Shown here: positions 1 to 10,757 of the stretch, one piece after another | Layout of the letters: each line of letters opens with the position of its first letter | Numbering within the stretch: the stretch's first letter is position 1 | DNA from: Tianweitania sp. UT-5YL-CI-8 | GTDB taxonomy: Bacteria; Pseudomonadota; Alphaproteobacteria; Rhizobiales; Rhizobiaceae | Direction: 5' to 3' | Assembly: GCF_030010215.1 (NCBI RefSeq) | Contig: NZ_JASCRR010000005.1 | Span: 186,001 to 250,000 of the forward strand | Length of the DNA: 64,000 bases | The notes under the pieces: generated by a model | Seen by the model: the letters and a program-made list of their open reading frames with translations, nothing else | Told to the model about the DNA's origin: nothing | The model's database searches: none | Made by a program: the position numbers and the translations under genes

Positions 1-40
1 AGACCACAAGCGGGCTTATGTCATCGGGCAGACGGAGATC

Positions 41-889
41 GTGGCGCGGCCGTTGCCGCCAGCACTTTATCTCGTCGCAACCCCGATCGGCAATCTCGGC
101 GACATCACCCTGCGAGCACTGGAAACCCTGGCTGCAGCCGACGTGCTGGCCTGCGAGGATACCCGCGTCACCCGCGTTTTGCTCAACCGCTACGGCATCA
201 GGCAACGGCCAGTCGCCTATCACGAACACAATGCCGACGAAGCCGGACCGAAGCTGATCGAGGCGCTGGAAGCCGGCCGCAGTGTAGCGCTGGTGTCCGA
301 CGCAGGCACACCGCTGGTGTCAGACCCCGGCTACAGGCTGGTCGGCACCGCTCTGGAGCACGGCATCCGCGTCGTGCCGATCCCCGGCGCGTCGGCGGTG
401 CTGGCCGCCCTCACCGCGTCCGGACTGCCGTCCGATGCGTTCTTCTTTGCCGGCTTCCTGCCGGTCAAGGACGGACAGCGCCGCTCGCGTCTCGCGGAGG
501 TCCAGGCCGTGCCCGGAACGCTGGTATTTTTCGAATCGCCGCGACGGCTGGCCGACACGCTGTCCGCAATGGTTGACGTGCTGGGCGTTCGGCAGGCGGC
601 GGTGGGACGAGAACTGACCAAGACCTTCGAGGAGTTGCGGCGCGGCACGCTCGCCGAGCTCGCAGCGCACTATGCGGAAGCCGACACACCCAAGGGCGAG
701 GTCGTGCTGTGCGTCGGCCCCAGCGAGGTCAAGGCCGATGCGCCGGAGGATGTCGACAGACTGTTGCTGTCGCTGGCACGCGAAATGCCGGCATCGAAGG
801 CGGCGGCCGAAGCCGCGCGCATGACCGGAGGCCAGAAGCCGGCGCTGTACCGGCGGCTTCTGGAGCTGAAGGAGAGCGATGGCGGCTGA
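41..889 (+). CDS. rsmI: 16S rRNA (cytidine1402-2'-O)-methyltransferase RsmI
   Basis: RsmI uses SAM to methylate the 2'-O of C1402 in 16S rRNA in the ribosomal decoding centre. The 282-residue product has the family's N-terminal block [15 protein letters not shown] (about 13-27), the CEDTR motif near 38-42, the glycine-rich [16 protein letters not shown] stretch near 85-100 and [15 protein letters not shown] near 115-129. These are hallmarks of tetrapyrrole-methylase-fold RsmI proteins, and the length is normal. Translation starts at GTG; no better in-frame start lies in the 40 upstream bases, although the window edge limits this check. The gene overlaps yraN by 11 bp, a pairing common in proteobacteria. 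Confidence 0.95.
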   Translation: MARPLPPALYLVATPIGNLGDITLRALETLAAADVLACEDTRVTRVLLNRYGIRQRPVAYHEHNADEAGPKLIEALEAGRSVALVSDAGTPLVSDPGYRLVGTALEHGIRVVPIPGASAVLAALTASGLPSDAFFFAGFLPVKDGQRRSRLAEVQAVPGTLVFFESPRRLADTLSAMVDVLGVRQAAVGRELTKTFEELRRGTLAELAAHYAEADTPKGEVVLCVGPSEVKADAPEDVDRLLLSLAREMPASKAAAEAARMTGGQKPALYRRLLELKESDGG

Positions 890-1253
890 TCCCTCCAAAC
901 GGCTGAAGGCGTATCGGCGCGGCCACCGCGGCGAGTGGCTGGCCGCCGCTGCCCTGATGCTGAAGGGATATCGGATCGTCGCCCGCCGCTATCGCACAAA
1001 GCTCGGCGAAATCGACCTCATCGCGCGGCGCAGCGACCTTGTGCTGATCGTCGAGGTGAAGGCCCGCAGGACGTTGCTTGAGGCCATGGATGCGGTCGGC
1101 CACGACTCGCAACGGCGCATCGAGGGCGCAGCGGACCTCTGGCTTGCCAAGCAGCCAGACTATGCGCGGCTGTCGCTGCGCTTCGACATGGTGGCCGTTT
1201 TGCCGATGCGCTGGCCCGTGCATGTGGAAAACGCGTTCTACGGCCGCACCTAA
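879..1253 (+). CDS. yraN: YraN family (UPF0102) nuclease-fold protein
   Basis: This 124-residue product belongs to the UPF0102/YraN family, small proteins with a restriction-endonuclease-like core whose cellular role is poorly defined. Visible family features are [14 protein letters not shown] near the N terminus, [10 protein letters not shown] (about 45-54) and the IVEVKARR strand (about 59-66), which hold the conserved acidic, Glu and Lys residues of the fold. The ATG lies inside the last codons of rsmI, giving an 11-bp overlap, so co-translation with rsmI is likely. The length is normal for the family. The family assignment is firm; the biochemical activity is not known from sequence. Confidence 0.9.
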   Translation: MAADPSKRLKAYRRGHRGEWLAAAALMLKGYRIVARRYRTKLGEIDLIARRSDLVLIVEVKARRTLLEAMDAVGHDSQRRIEGAADLWLAKQPDYARLSLRFDMVAVLPMRWPVHVENAFYGRT

Positions 1254-1333
1254 AATCGCAAAACTATCGGCTTGCCGTCGCCCCAAGTTGGGTGCAGCTT
1301 TTTCATCTGAAAAACTGGAGTGGGGAACAGACC

Positions 1334-2152
1334 ATGTGCCATCATTGTGTGATCGAATCCGTCAAGAGCGGCATGCTGAGCCGCCGTAGCTTCTTCACCG
1401 GAAGCGTTGCCGCCGGCGCCGCTGCACTCGCCATCTCCGCCTTGCCGCAGCCGGCCCTTGCCCAGGCCGCGACCAAGGCGGAGGACCTGACACACGAATT
1501 GTTCGAGACCTTTCCAACCTATTTCGGCGACCAGCAGCTCTTCATCGACAAGAAATTCAATTTCAAGGAGCATACGTTCAACCTGAACGAATGGCGCATC
1601 AACGAACACACCGGCACGCATATCGACGCGCCGCTGCACTTCTCGGCTGATGGCAAGTCGGTGGCGGAACTGCCGGTCGAGGATCTGATCGCGCCGCTGG
1701 TGGTGATCGACATCCGCGCCAAGGCTGCGGAAAACGCCGATGCGCAGCTGACGCCGGACGACATCAAGGCCTGGACTTCGAAGAATGGCGAGTTGCCGCA
1801 GGGTGCTGTGGTCGCTCTCTTGTCGGGCTGGGGCGCGCATGTCGAGACTGAAAAGTTCCGCAATGTCGGCGCCGACGGCAAGACGATGCATTTCCCCGGC
1901 TTCCACATCGAAACCGCCGAGCTTCTGCTGGAAGGCTCGACCAAGGCGATAGCCGTCGACACGCTGTCACTCGACCATGGCCCCTCGCCCGACTTCGCGG
2001 TCCACAACAAGTGGCTGCCGACCGGGCGCTACGGCATCGAGGGCGTGGCCAATCTCGACAAGCTGCCGGCGAAGGGTGCTACGATCATTGTCGGCGCGCC
2101 GAAGATCAAGGGCGCAACGGGCGGCCCCGCGCGCATCTTCGCGCTGGTGTAG
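1334..2152 (+). CDS. Tat-exported cyclase family protein (kynurenine formamidase-like)
   Basis: The product belongs to the metal-dependent cyclase/formamidase family (Pfam Cyclase). The diagnostic motif HTGTHIDAPLHF begins at about residue 92, and DTLSLDHG in the second half is also typical. A twin-arginine signal (S-R-R-S-F-F at 16-21, then a hydrophobic alanine-rich segment ending near ALAQA) predicts folded export to the periplasm. I chose the ATG at 1334 over the in-frame TTG-type start at 1292 because it follows a purine-rich GTGGGGAA stretch and gives a compact leader of 272 residues in total. Exported members of this family are usually annotated only as cyclase; the substrate here is unknown. 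It is monocistronic and converges on the P450 gene. Confidence 0.85.
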   Translation: MCHHCVIESVKSGMLSRRSFFTGSVAAGAAALAISALPQPALAQAATKAEDLTHELFETFPTYFGDQQLFIDKKFNFKEHTFNLNEWRINEHTGTHIDAPLHFSADGKSVAELPVEDLIAPLVVIDIRAKAAENADAQLTPDDIKAWTSKNGELPQGAVVALLSGWGAHVETEKFRNVGADGKTMHFPGFHIETAELLLEGSTKAIAVDTLSLDHGPSPDFAVHNKWLPTGRYGIEGVANLDKLPAKGATIIVGAPKIKGATGGPARIFALV

Positions 2153-2159
2153 AGCTGCC

Positions 2160-3527
2160 TCAGCGCTTCGTCACCCGCATCGGCAGGCCGCCCTGCGGTT
2201 GGGTGGTCAGCTTCTGCACCGGCCATGGCTTGGTCTCGGGCAAGGTGTCGAACCGATAGCGCGACAAAAGGATGGCGAGCGCGATGATCGCCTCCTGCAT
2301 GGCGAAGCTGGCGCCGATGCAGACGCGCGGACCCGCGCCGAACGGCAGGTACTGATACCGGCCGATGGCGTCGCGCCGCTCGGGGTGGAAGCGCTCGGGC
2401 ATGAAGGCGTCGGGCTGGTCCCACAGCTTGCGGTGGCGATGCACGGTCCAGGGCATGACGAGCACCTGGGTGCGCTTGCGGATTTTCAGCTCGCCATAGC
2501 TGTCGTCCTCGATCGGCTCGCGGTTGATCGAGGGCGCCGGCGGATAAAGCCGCAGTGCTTCCTCGAAGGCCGCGCGGGTGAATGGCATCGCATCGAGCCA
2601 TTTGACCGGATCGGGCTCTCGCGCCAGCACCTCCTCGATCTCGCGCTCGACGCGGTCGCGTTCCCAGGTCGCCTCCGCCAGACAATAGATCGTCCAGCCC
2701 AGAGCGCGCGCGGTGGTCTCGTGGCCGGCGCCGATGAAGGTGATGATGTTGTCCTCGATCTCCGCTCTGGTCAGCCCGTCCGGCCCTTCCGCCTTGAGCA
2801 GCAAGGTCAGGAAATCCTCGGGCGCGTTCTCCGGGTCGGACTTCAGCCTCTCGCTGCGCATCGCCACCGTGTTGGTGACGATGTTGCGGAAATAGGCCAT
2901 GGTCTTGCGGCCGCGCAGCCGCGTGATGCGCGGCATCCAATCCGGCGCCCGCAACAGATCGAGAGGGTCGACGCGGCCCATGGTCTCGAACAGCCGGTCG
3001 ATTTCCTTGGCGAAGCTGCCGGGCTCGCCGGCGATCTCGCCGGAAAACAGCGTTTCGGCCAGGATGTCATAGGTCAGCATCGTCATGTCATGCGCGACAT
3101 CGGTCGTGCCGCCGGCATCGTAGCGCTCGATGAAATCCAGCGTTCGCGCCAGCATCGGCTGAGCGAAGCCGAAGATGTGGCGCGGCGTGAACACCGGCGC
3201 CATGGCCTTGCGAGACCGCTTCCAGACGTCGCCCTCGGCCGTCAGCAGACCGTCGCGCAGGATGGGGCGCAAAATCTTCTGGCGCACCTCGGCCATGCGG
3301 TAGTTCCTGGCGTTGTCGACCAGGACGTGGCGTATCAGGCCGGGATCGTTCGCAATGACCAGCGGGCCGCCGATGCCGTCGACCGAAATCCACGGCTGGT
3401 TGTAGGATGGCTCGCCCCACAGTTCGAGCGGGTTGCGATAGACGATCCTGATCATCTCCAACGTCGACGGCGGGGTGGTTCGCGGGATCGGCGCAGGTGG
3501 GATGAAGGGCTTTGGGACGGCGTCCAT
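2160..3527 (-). CDS. Cytochrome P450
   Basis: This 455-residue soluble bacterial P450 mono-oxygenase has all signature elements: the oxygen-activating I-helix GAGHETT (266-272), the ExxR helix EALR (323-326) and the haem loop FGAGPRVCIG (396-405), with Cys403 as axial thiolate ligand. There is no N-terminal membrane anchor, as expected for a bacterial enzyme fed by separate redox partners. No ferredoxin or ferredoxin reductase gene is adjacent, so electron donors must be encoded elsewhere. The substrate cannot be deduced. It faces the cyclase gene tail to tail and diverges from the FMN reductase gene, with about 220 bp between start codons. Confidence 0.95.
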   Translation of the reverse strand: MDAVPKPFIPPAPIPRTTPPSTLEMIRIVYRNPLELWGEPSYNQPWISVDGIGGPLVIANDPGLIRHVLVDNARNYRMAEVRQKILRPILRDGLLTAEGDVWKRSRKAMAPVFTPRHIFGFAQPMLARTLDFIERYDAGGTTDVAHDMTMLTYDILAETLFSGEIAGEPGSFAKEIDRLFETMGRVDPLDLLRAPDWMPRITRLRGRKTMAYFRNIVTNTVAMRSERLKSDPENAPEDFLTLLLKAEGPDGLTRAEIEDNIITFIGAGHETTARALGWTIYCLAEATWERDRVEREIEEVLAREPDPVKWLDAMPFTRAAFEEALRLYPPAPSINREPIEDDSYGELKIRKRTQVLVMPWTVHRHRKLWDQPDAFMPERFHPERRDAIGRYQYLPFGAGPRVCIGASFAMQEAIIALAILLSRYRFDTLPETKPWPVQKLTTQPQGGLPMRVTKR

Positions 3528-3749
3528 AGAGGTCTCCGGTTCACGTCCATCCCATGTAGGGAGCGGACGCGCCCGCTGCCACGAGACATCTCGGCACAGG
3601 GAAGCACGCGGCCGGAGACTGGCGGGATCACTCCGAATGCCTAGCCGCCTAGGTTACCCGCAGGTGCCTTCTTGCTTCGGCGGGTCGGGCTCCCTATTCC
3701 AAGCCTGCTCCCAAGCACAATGGCATCGGTAGACGCAAAGGATTCAGCA

Positions 3750-4316
3750 GTGTCATCGCATAAACTCAACGTCGTCATATCAAGCACCCGCCCCGGCCGC
3801 GTCGGCCCGGTCTTCGCAAAATGGTTTGCCGATTTCGCGAAAACCCATGGCAAATTCGACGTGGAACTGGTCGACCTCGCCGATTTCCATCTGCCGGTGT
3901 TCAATGAGCCCAAGCACCCCCGCCTGGGCCAATACGAATATGAAGCGACCAAAAAGTGGTCGGCATCCGTTGCGTCCGGCGATGCCTTTGTCTTCGTGAC
4001 GCCGGAATACAACTACTTCCCACCATCGTCGCTGATCAACGCCCTGACATATCTGTCGGCCGAGTGGCGCTACAAGCCGGTTGGTTTCGTCAGCTATGGC
4101 GGCGTGTCGGGCGGTCTGCGCGCGGTGCAGCCGGTGAAGGAGCTGATCACGACGTTGAGCATGATGCCGATTCCGGCTGGAGTGCCGATCCCCGGCGCGC
4201 ATTCGCACATCAAGGACGGCGTTTTCGCATCCAACGACCTGATCGACGAAGCGGCCAAGACAATGCTCGGCGAACTCCACAAGTGGAGCGTCGCACTGCA
4301 ACCCATGCGCGCTTAA
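3750..4316 (+). CDS. NADPH-dependent FMN reductase family protein
   Basis: This is a flavodoxin-fold NAD(P)H-dependent FMN reductase. The N-terminal strand NVVISSTRPGRVG is the flavin-phosphate loop, and TPEYNYFPPSSLINALTYL carries the PEYN motif that packs on the isoalloxazine ring. The central SYGGVSGGLRA segment is also typical. Start choice: the GTG at 3750 follows an AAAGGA ribosome-binding site by 7 bases and gives 188 residues beginning just before the first beta strand. An ATG at 3720 would add ten unconserved residues and has no visible binding site. The gene is divergent from the P450 gene, but a functional link between them is only speculation. A strong hairpin follows its stop. 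Confidence 0.85.
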   Translation: MSSHKLNVVISSTRPGRVGPVFAKWFADFAKTHGKFDVELVDLADFHLPVFNEPKHPRLGQYEYEATKKWSASVASGDAFVFVTPEYNYFPPSSLINALTYLSAEWRYKPVGFVSYGGVSGGLRAVQPVKELITTLSMMPIPAGVPIPGAHSHIKDGVFASNDLIDEAAKTMLGELHKWSVALQPMRA

Positions 4317-4336
4317 CATAGCCCAAATCTTTGCAA

Positions 4337-4366
4337 GACAGCCGGCCGAGCTCTATGCCGGCTGTC
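4337..4366 (+). terminator. Hairpin after the FMN reductase gene
   Basis: Arms GACAGCCGGC (4337-4346) and GCCGGCTGTC (4357-4366) form a perfect 10-bp stem around a 10-nt loop, about 20 bp after the stop codon. No run of T follows, so this may be a weak terminator or an mRNA 3'-end stabiliser rather than a classical intrinsic terminator. Confidence 0.5.
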
Positions 4367-4425
4367 GAAGTATAGAGTTTGGTAACCCTGTAGACGCAGA
4401 CCCGAATTATCGACATGGAATCTCT

Positions 4426-4440
4426 GGTTGCACTGCAACC
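4426..4440. promoter_or_regulatory. Perfect palindrome upstream of the response regulator (operator-like)
   Basis: GGTTGCA-C-TGCAACC is a perfect inverted repeat with 7-bp arms and a 1-nt centre. It lies about 100 bp before the response-regulator ATG, a plausible operator position. The cognate regulator is unknown. Confidence 0.35.
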
Positions 4441-4539
4441 TTACCCTCTCAGGGGAGTTACCCATGCCAATAGAACTTTGTAGCCCGGCAAACTAAGCGG
4501 AGGACTCAAGCCGGCCCGTACGTAACAAGAGTAGGAAAC

Positions 4540-4989
4540 ATGAAGCATTGCAGCATCCTGGTGGTCGAAGACGAGATCTTCGTGGCTACCGATATCGAAA
4601 GTATGGTAGCCGATCTCGGTCATAGGCCAGTGGGCATCGCGGCCGATGCAAAAACCGCCCTCGACCTTGCGCCGAATGCGGAGATCGCACTGGTCGACCT
4701 GAACCTTCGCGACGGTCCTACCGGCCAGTTTATCGGAAAGACCCTGGCCGAGACCTACGGGATCACCGTACTGTTCATGACGGCCAATCCTTCGCAGCTT
4801 GGCGACGGCATTCCCGGTACTATCGGCGTCCTCCCAAAACCGGTGATGGAAGACGAGTTGAAGCAGGCCGTGGCCTTCGCGGTGGCGCATCGCAGCCGTA
4901 TGGAAGCGCAGCCCCCTGCACGCTTGCGCCTTTTTGCGCCGGGCAACGCAAATGCTGCGCAGATTTTGTCGGCTCAGGCTGGAAGCTAA
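4540..4989 (+). CDS. Receiver-only response regulator
   Basis: This 149-residue protein is essentially one CheY-like receiver domain. The acidic pocket is E10-D11, the phosphoacceptor is Asp53 in ALVDLNL, the switch Thr is T81 (FMTAN) and the conserved Lys is K100 (LPKP). A short basic/alanine tail after about residue 120 carries no recognisable output domain. It converges on the HWE-family histidine kinase gene with only 7 bp between stop codons. Stand-alone receivers next to HWE kinases are frequent in rhizobia, so it may be that kinase's phosphorylation target, but this is inferred from position. The ATG follows AGTAGGAAAC, a weak binding site. Confidence 0.85.
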   Translation: MKHCSILVVEDEIFVATDIESMVADLGHRPVGIAADAKTALDLAPNAEIALVDLNLRDGPTGQFIGKTLAETYGITVLFMTANPSQLGDGIPGTIGVLPKPVMEDELKQAVAFAVAHRSRMEAQPPARLRLFAPGNANAAQILSAQAGS

Positions 4990-4996
4990 CGGTTTG

Positions 4997-6895
4997 TTAT
5001 GCGCGCAGCGTGGTTGATTTGTTCAACTGCGCTGCTGGCAGCAGCAACTCCACACGCAGCCCATCCTCGTCCCAATGACGTGTGATCGAGCCATTGAGCT
5101 GGCCATGGACGCTGAGCGCGATAAGCTTGGTGCCGAAACCTTCCTTGCGGGCGTCCGGTGAGATTGGCTTTCCGCCCAACTCCTTCCACACCATGCGATA
5201 GTTACCGCCCTCAAGAACGCTCGACAGATGGATGTAGCCCTCCTGCGTAGCCAAGGCGCCGTATTTGGCAGCATTGGTGGAAAGCTCATGGAAAATCAGC
5301 GCTAGCGGTGTCGCTGCACCATCGTCGATGAGGGGATCGTCGCCTTCCAGAACAATGCGCTGTGCGCCGGCGCCCTGATGCGGGGCGATCAGTTCGATGA
5401 TCAGAGCCCATAGAGAACTCTGGTTGACGGCCGGCTTGGAGGCGCTGCTGTGCGGCCGCACGAAATCATGCGCCTTGCCCATCGCGGCGATGCGCTGGCG
5501 CAATTCGTCGGTAAGCGGCTTGATTTGGGGATAGGATCGCGAGGACAGGCTAATAATGCCGTTGAGCACCGAGAAGATATTCTTGATGCGGTGGCTGAGT
5601 TCCTGCGCCACCATTTCGCGCTCTTCCGAGGCGATCTTGGTCTCGTGAATGTCGGTGCAGGTGCCGATCCAGCGAATGATCTCGCCGGCCTCGTTGCGGA
5701 TGGGCAAGGCGCGGCCGAGTGTCCAGCGATATTCACCCGTGTGATGCCGAAGCCGGTATTCGACCTGATAGGGCTCGCCTGTCGTCAAAGAATGGTTCCA
5801 CGCCTGGAACGACCGCTCCCGGTCGTCAGGGTGGAACATGCCGTTCCAGGCCTCGCCGTTCGTGCTGCCTTCCGGCACGCCGGTATATTCGTACCATCTG
5901 GCGTTGTAGTAGTCGTGATAGCCGTCCGGCAGCGTCGACCACACCATCTGCGGCATCGTATCGGCCAGGGTGCGGAAGCCTGCCTCACTGGCGGCCAGAG
6001 CCTCTTCGAAGGCCTTCCGCTCCGTGATGTCGATGATAACGCCGGGCAGCCGCAATTCGCCGGTTGACGCATCGGCTACAACTTTACCAGTCGCCATGAT
6101 CCAGCGTTGCTTGCCTTGCTCGTCGATCAGGCGATACTCGGCGCGAAAGTCCTTGCGGTCCTGAACCGCTTCGTCGATTGCCTTAGAAAGGCTTGGACGG
6201 TCTTCAGGATGGACCGCCTCGAAAAAGCGTGTGATCGGGACGCCTTTTTCCGCCTCGCCGGGCGACACGCCATACATAACGGCGAAATGGCTGTTTGTAA
6301 TGACGACGTCGGAATCGATCTTCCAATCCCAGGCGCCTGCGATTCCCGAAGCGGAAAATGCCATCGAAAGACGCTCTTCGCTTCTCGCAAGCGCACGTTC
6401 CACCAGCACGCGCTTGGTCATGTCCGAAAGAATGGCCAGCGTGGCAATCGCCTCTCCGTCATCGCCGAGGACGGGGCTGTAGTCCAGGTCGAGCCAGACA
6501 TCCTCGGCAGAGCCGTTGCGGTGAAAGACGAAGTGCTGGTTCTCGAACGCCAGCGTTTTTCCCTGCATGACGGTGTCGATGACATCGCGGTTGAAATCAG
6601 CCACCTCGGGCCAGCTGTCGAAAACCGAGGAGCCCAGAGAGCCGGGATGTCTTCCGCCCGCCACCTCGATATAGGCGTCGTTGTAGATCATGATGCCTTC
6701 GCGACCGACCATGAGGCACATCGGCAGAGCCGACGACAGTATCAGCCTGACGCTGACCCGAACCGTTGACGGCCATTCAGTGATCGGGCCAAGCGACGTG
6801 GACGACCAGTCGCACGCGTTGATGAAGGATAGCATAGTGTCAGGCGCAACCGGGTGAACTGTCTTGTCTGCCTTCGGAAACAAGGTCGTCGGCAT
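4997..6895 (-). CDS. PAS-domain HWE-family sensor histidine kinase
   Basis: This is a cytoplasmic three-PAS sensor kinase of 632 residues. PAS-like regions lie at about 30-160, 170-293 (ending PGVIIDITER) and 305-420 (ending GTCTDIHETK). The phospho-accepting His435 sits in QELSHRIKN. The catalytic domain has the HWE signature: His536 in FHELSTNAAKYGAL and W570-x-E572 in MVWKELGG. No membrane segment is visible. The open frame continues upstream into antisense gyrB sequence, so the start must be internal: ATG 6895 leads straight into a PAS domain, and ATG 7006 (669 residues) is the alternative. It converges on the receiver-only regulator, a likely partner. PAS cofactor and signal are unknown. 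Confidence 0.88.
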   Translation of the reverse strand: MPTTLFPKADKTVHPVAPDTMLSFINACDWSSTSLGPITEWPSTVRVSVRLILSSALPMCLMVGREGIMIYNDAYIEVAGGRHPGSLGSSVFDSWPEVADFNRDVIDTVMQGKTLAFENQHFVFHRNGSAEDVWLDLDYSPVLGDDGEAIATLAILSDMTKRVLVERALARSEERLSMAFSASGIAGAWDWKIDSDVVITNSHFAVMYGVSPGEAEKGVPITRFFEAVHPEDRPSLSKAIDEAVQDRKDFRAEYRLIDEQGKQRWIMATGKVVADASTGELRLPGVIIDITERKAFEEALAASEAGFRTLADTMPQMVWSTLPDGYHDYYNARWYEYTGVPEGSTNGEAWNGMFHPDDRERSFQAWNHSLTTGEPYQVEYRLRHHTGEYRWTLGRALPIRNEAGEIIRWIGTCTDIHETKIASEEREMVAQELSHRIKNIFSVLNGIISLSSRSYPQIKPLTDELRQRIAAMGKAHDFVRPHSSASKPAVNQSSLWALIIELIAPHQGAGAQRIVLEGDDPLIDDGAATPLALIFHELSTNAAKYGALATQEGYIHLSSVLEGGNYRMVWKELGGKPISPDARKEGFGTKLIALSVHGQLNGSITRHWDEDGLRVELLLPAAQLNKSTTLRA

Positions 6896-9722
<2,827 letters not shown>

Positions 9723-9749
9723 TATGGAGGCCGGCCTTCTTGGGGCCGG

Positions 9750-10511
9750 TCAGACAGTCATTTCGGGAAGGCTTAAGCCTGGCCAAACCCGGAGTGCTGC
9801 CGAGTGCAATGCTTGCGCAGCCGTCACGATGGTCCCCGGTTCCATCCGTAGGGACTCTGCGGCATATGCGCGTTCTTGTTTGAGCGCCAACCGCTCAATG
9901 GCTTTGCCGACATATCTTGATACATCGTCGCCATATGCCGCTTCCGCCTTTTGGATCGACTGCTCGGGAAAGCCGCCCAACGAACCGACCAGGATTCCGA
10001 GATCGATCGCGTCCCGATGGGCCACAGCCCGATCAAGGCATCGATCCGCATTGTCCAGGAGTTTTTCGGCGACCTGATCCTCCGTTGACAAAAGCGGGAC
10101 ATGCAACTGCGGATCAACCGCGCCGCCAAGTTCAACTCTGGATTCTCGAACAATTTCAAAGCGTATATGCTGGCCTTGGACTCCCAAGATCGCTCTGATG
10201 CCATACTGATCGGCCCGGAAAGCCCGTATGGCTTCAACGCGAGGGCCGAACACCATGTCGAGCCGGCCTGAGACAAGTGCACTGCGGAGTTCGCGATAGC
10301 CGTCACGATCAGCACAGAGAAAATCGACGTCCAAAGACAGCCGGTATTCACCAAACTTCAGGACGATGGCGGTTCCACCCCCGAAGTAACAGCGATTCTC
10401 AAGCAGGAAGCCTGCGTTCATGCCCCGCAGAAGTGCAACGATTGTCCGATGTTGGGGTCGAATGAAGTTCAAGCGCGCCCCATCAACCGACGAGCATATG
10501 GCCGTGGCCAA
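9750..10511 (-). CDS. AbiEii-like nucleotidyltransferase (toxin-like)
   Basis: This 253-residue product looks like a nucleotidyltransferase of the AbiEii/AbiGii toxin superfamily (DUF1814-like). It has the GG-S/T motif CYFGGGTAIVL (41-51) and the acidic motif SLDVDF (59-64), which together form the NTP/Mg site. AbiEii toxins block growth or phage by NTP transfer; this protein's activity is untested and it could equally be a housekeeping transferase. The start is a TTG at 10511, because the conserved segment RPQHRTIVALLRG (18-30) must be included and no in-frame ATG lies upstream of it. It overlaps the preceding 73-residue gene by 29 bp, implying coupled expression, and sits last in the ubiE-to-abiEii gene string. 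Confidence 0.7.
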   Translation of the reverse strand: MATAICSSVDGARLNFIRPQHRTIVALLRGMNAGFLLENRCYFGGGTAIVLKFGEYRLSLDVDFLCADRDGYRELRSALVSGRLDMVFGPRVEAIRAFRADQYGIRAILGVQGQHIRFEIVRESRVELGGAVDPQLHVPLLSTEDQVAEKLLDNADRCLDRAVAHRDAIDLGILVGSLGGFPEQSIQKAEAAYGDDVSRYVGKAIERLALKQERAYAAESLRMEPGTIVTAAQALHSAALRVWPGLSLPEMTV

Positions 10512-10704
10512 ACTCCTGCGTCAGCCTCTCGATCAGACGCAACTCGAAGTCGAGCAAATGCTCGTGATCAACATGACGCCAATTCCGTTCGTATATCGAG
10601 AAAACCTCCTCGGCCGGGATCGGCTGCGAGGGGTCGCGATTCCAAACGAGCATCTTGAGCTCAGGAAAGTCTGCGGGCACGATGAATTGCTTCGATGCAG
10701 CCAT
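10483..10704 (-). CDS. Small hypothetical protein, partner of the AbiEii-like gene
   Basis: This 73-residue acidic protein begins MAASKQFIVPADFPELKMLV and contains a Trp/Asp/Glu-rich middle (NRDPSQPIPAEEVFSIYERN) followed by a helix DHEHLLDFELRLIERLTQEFG. I recognise no named domain. Its stop overlaps the start region of the nucleotidyltransferase gene by 29 bp, a layout typical of small-partner/toxin pairs, so an antitoxin or adaptor role is possible but only inferred. It is not an AbiEi-type antitoxin, which would be longer and carry a winged helix. The gene lies 53 bp after coaBC on the same strand. Confidence 0.6.
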   Translation of the reverse strand: MAASKQFIVPADFPELKMLVWNRDPSQPIPAEEVFSIYERNWRHVDHEHLLDFELRLIERLTQEFGHGHMLVG

Positions 10705-10757
10705 GGCGAAAATATAGTTGAGCAAGCTTCGTGTGTCGAGAAGAGGCGACTCGGGTT

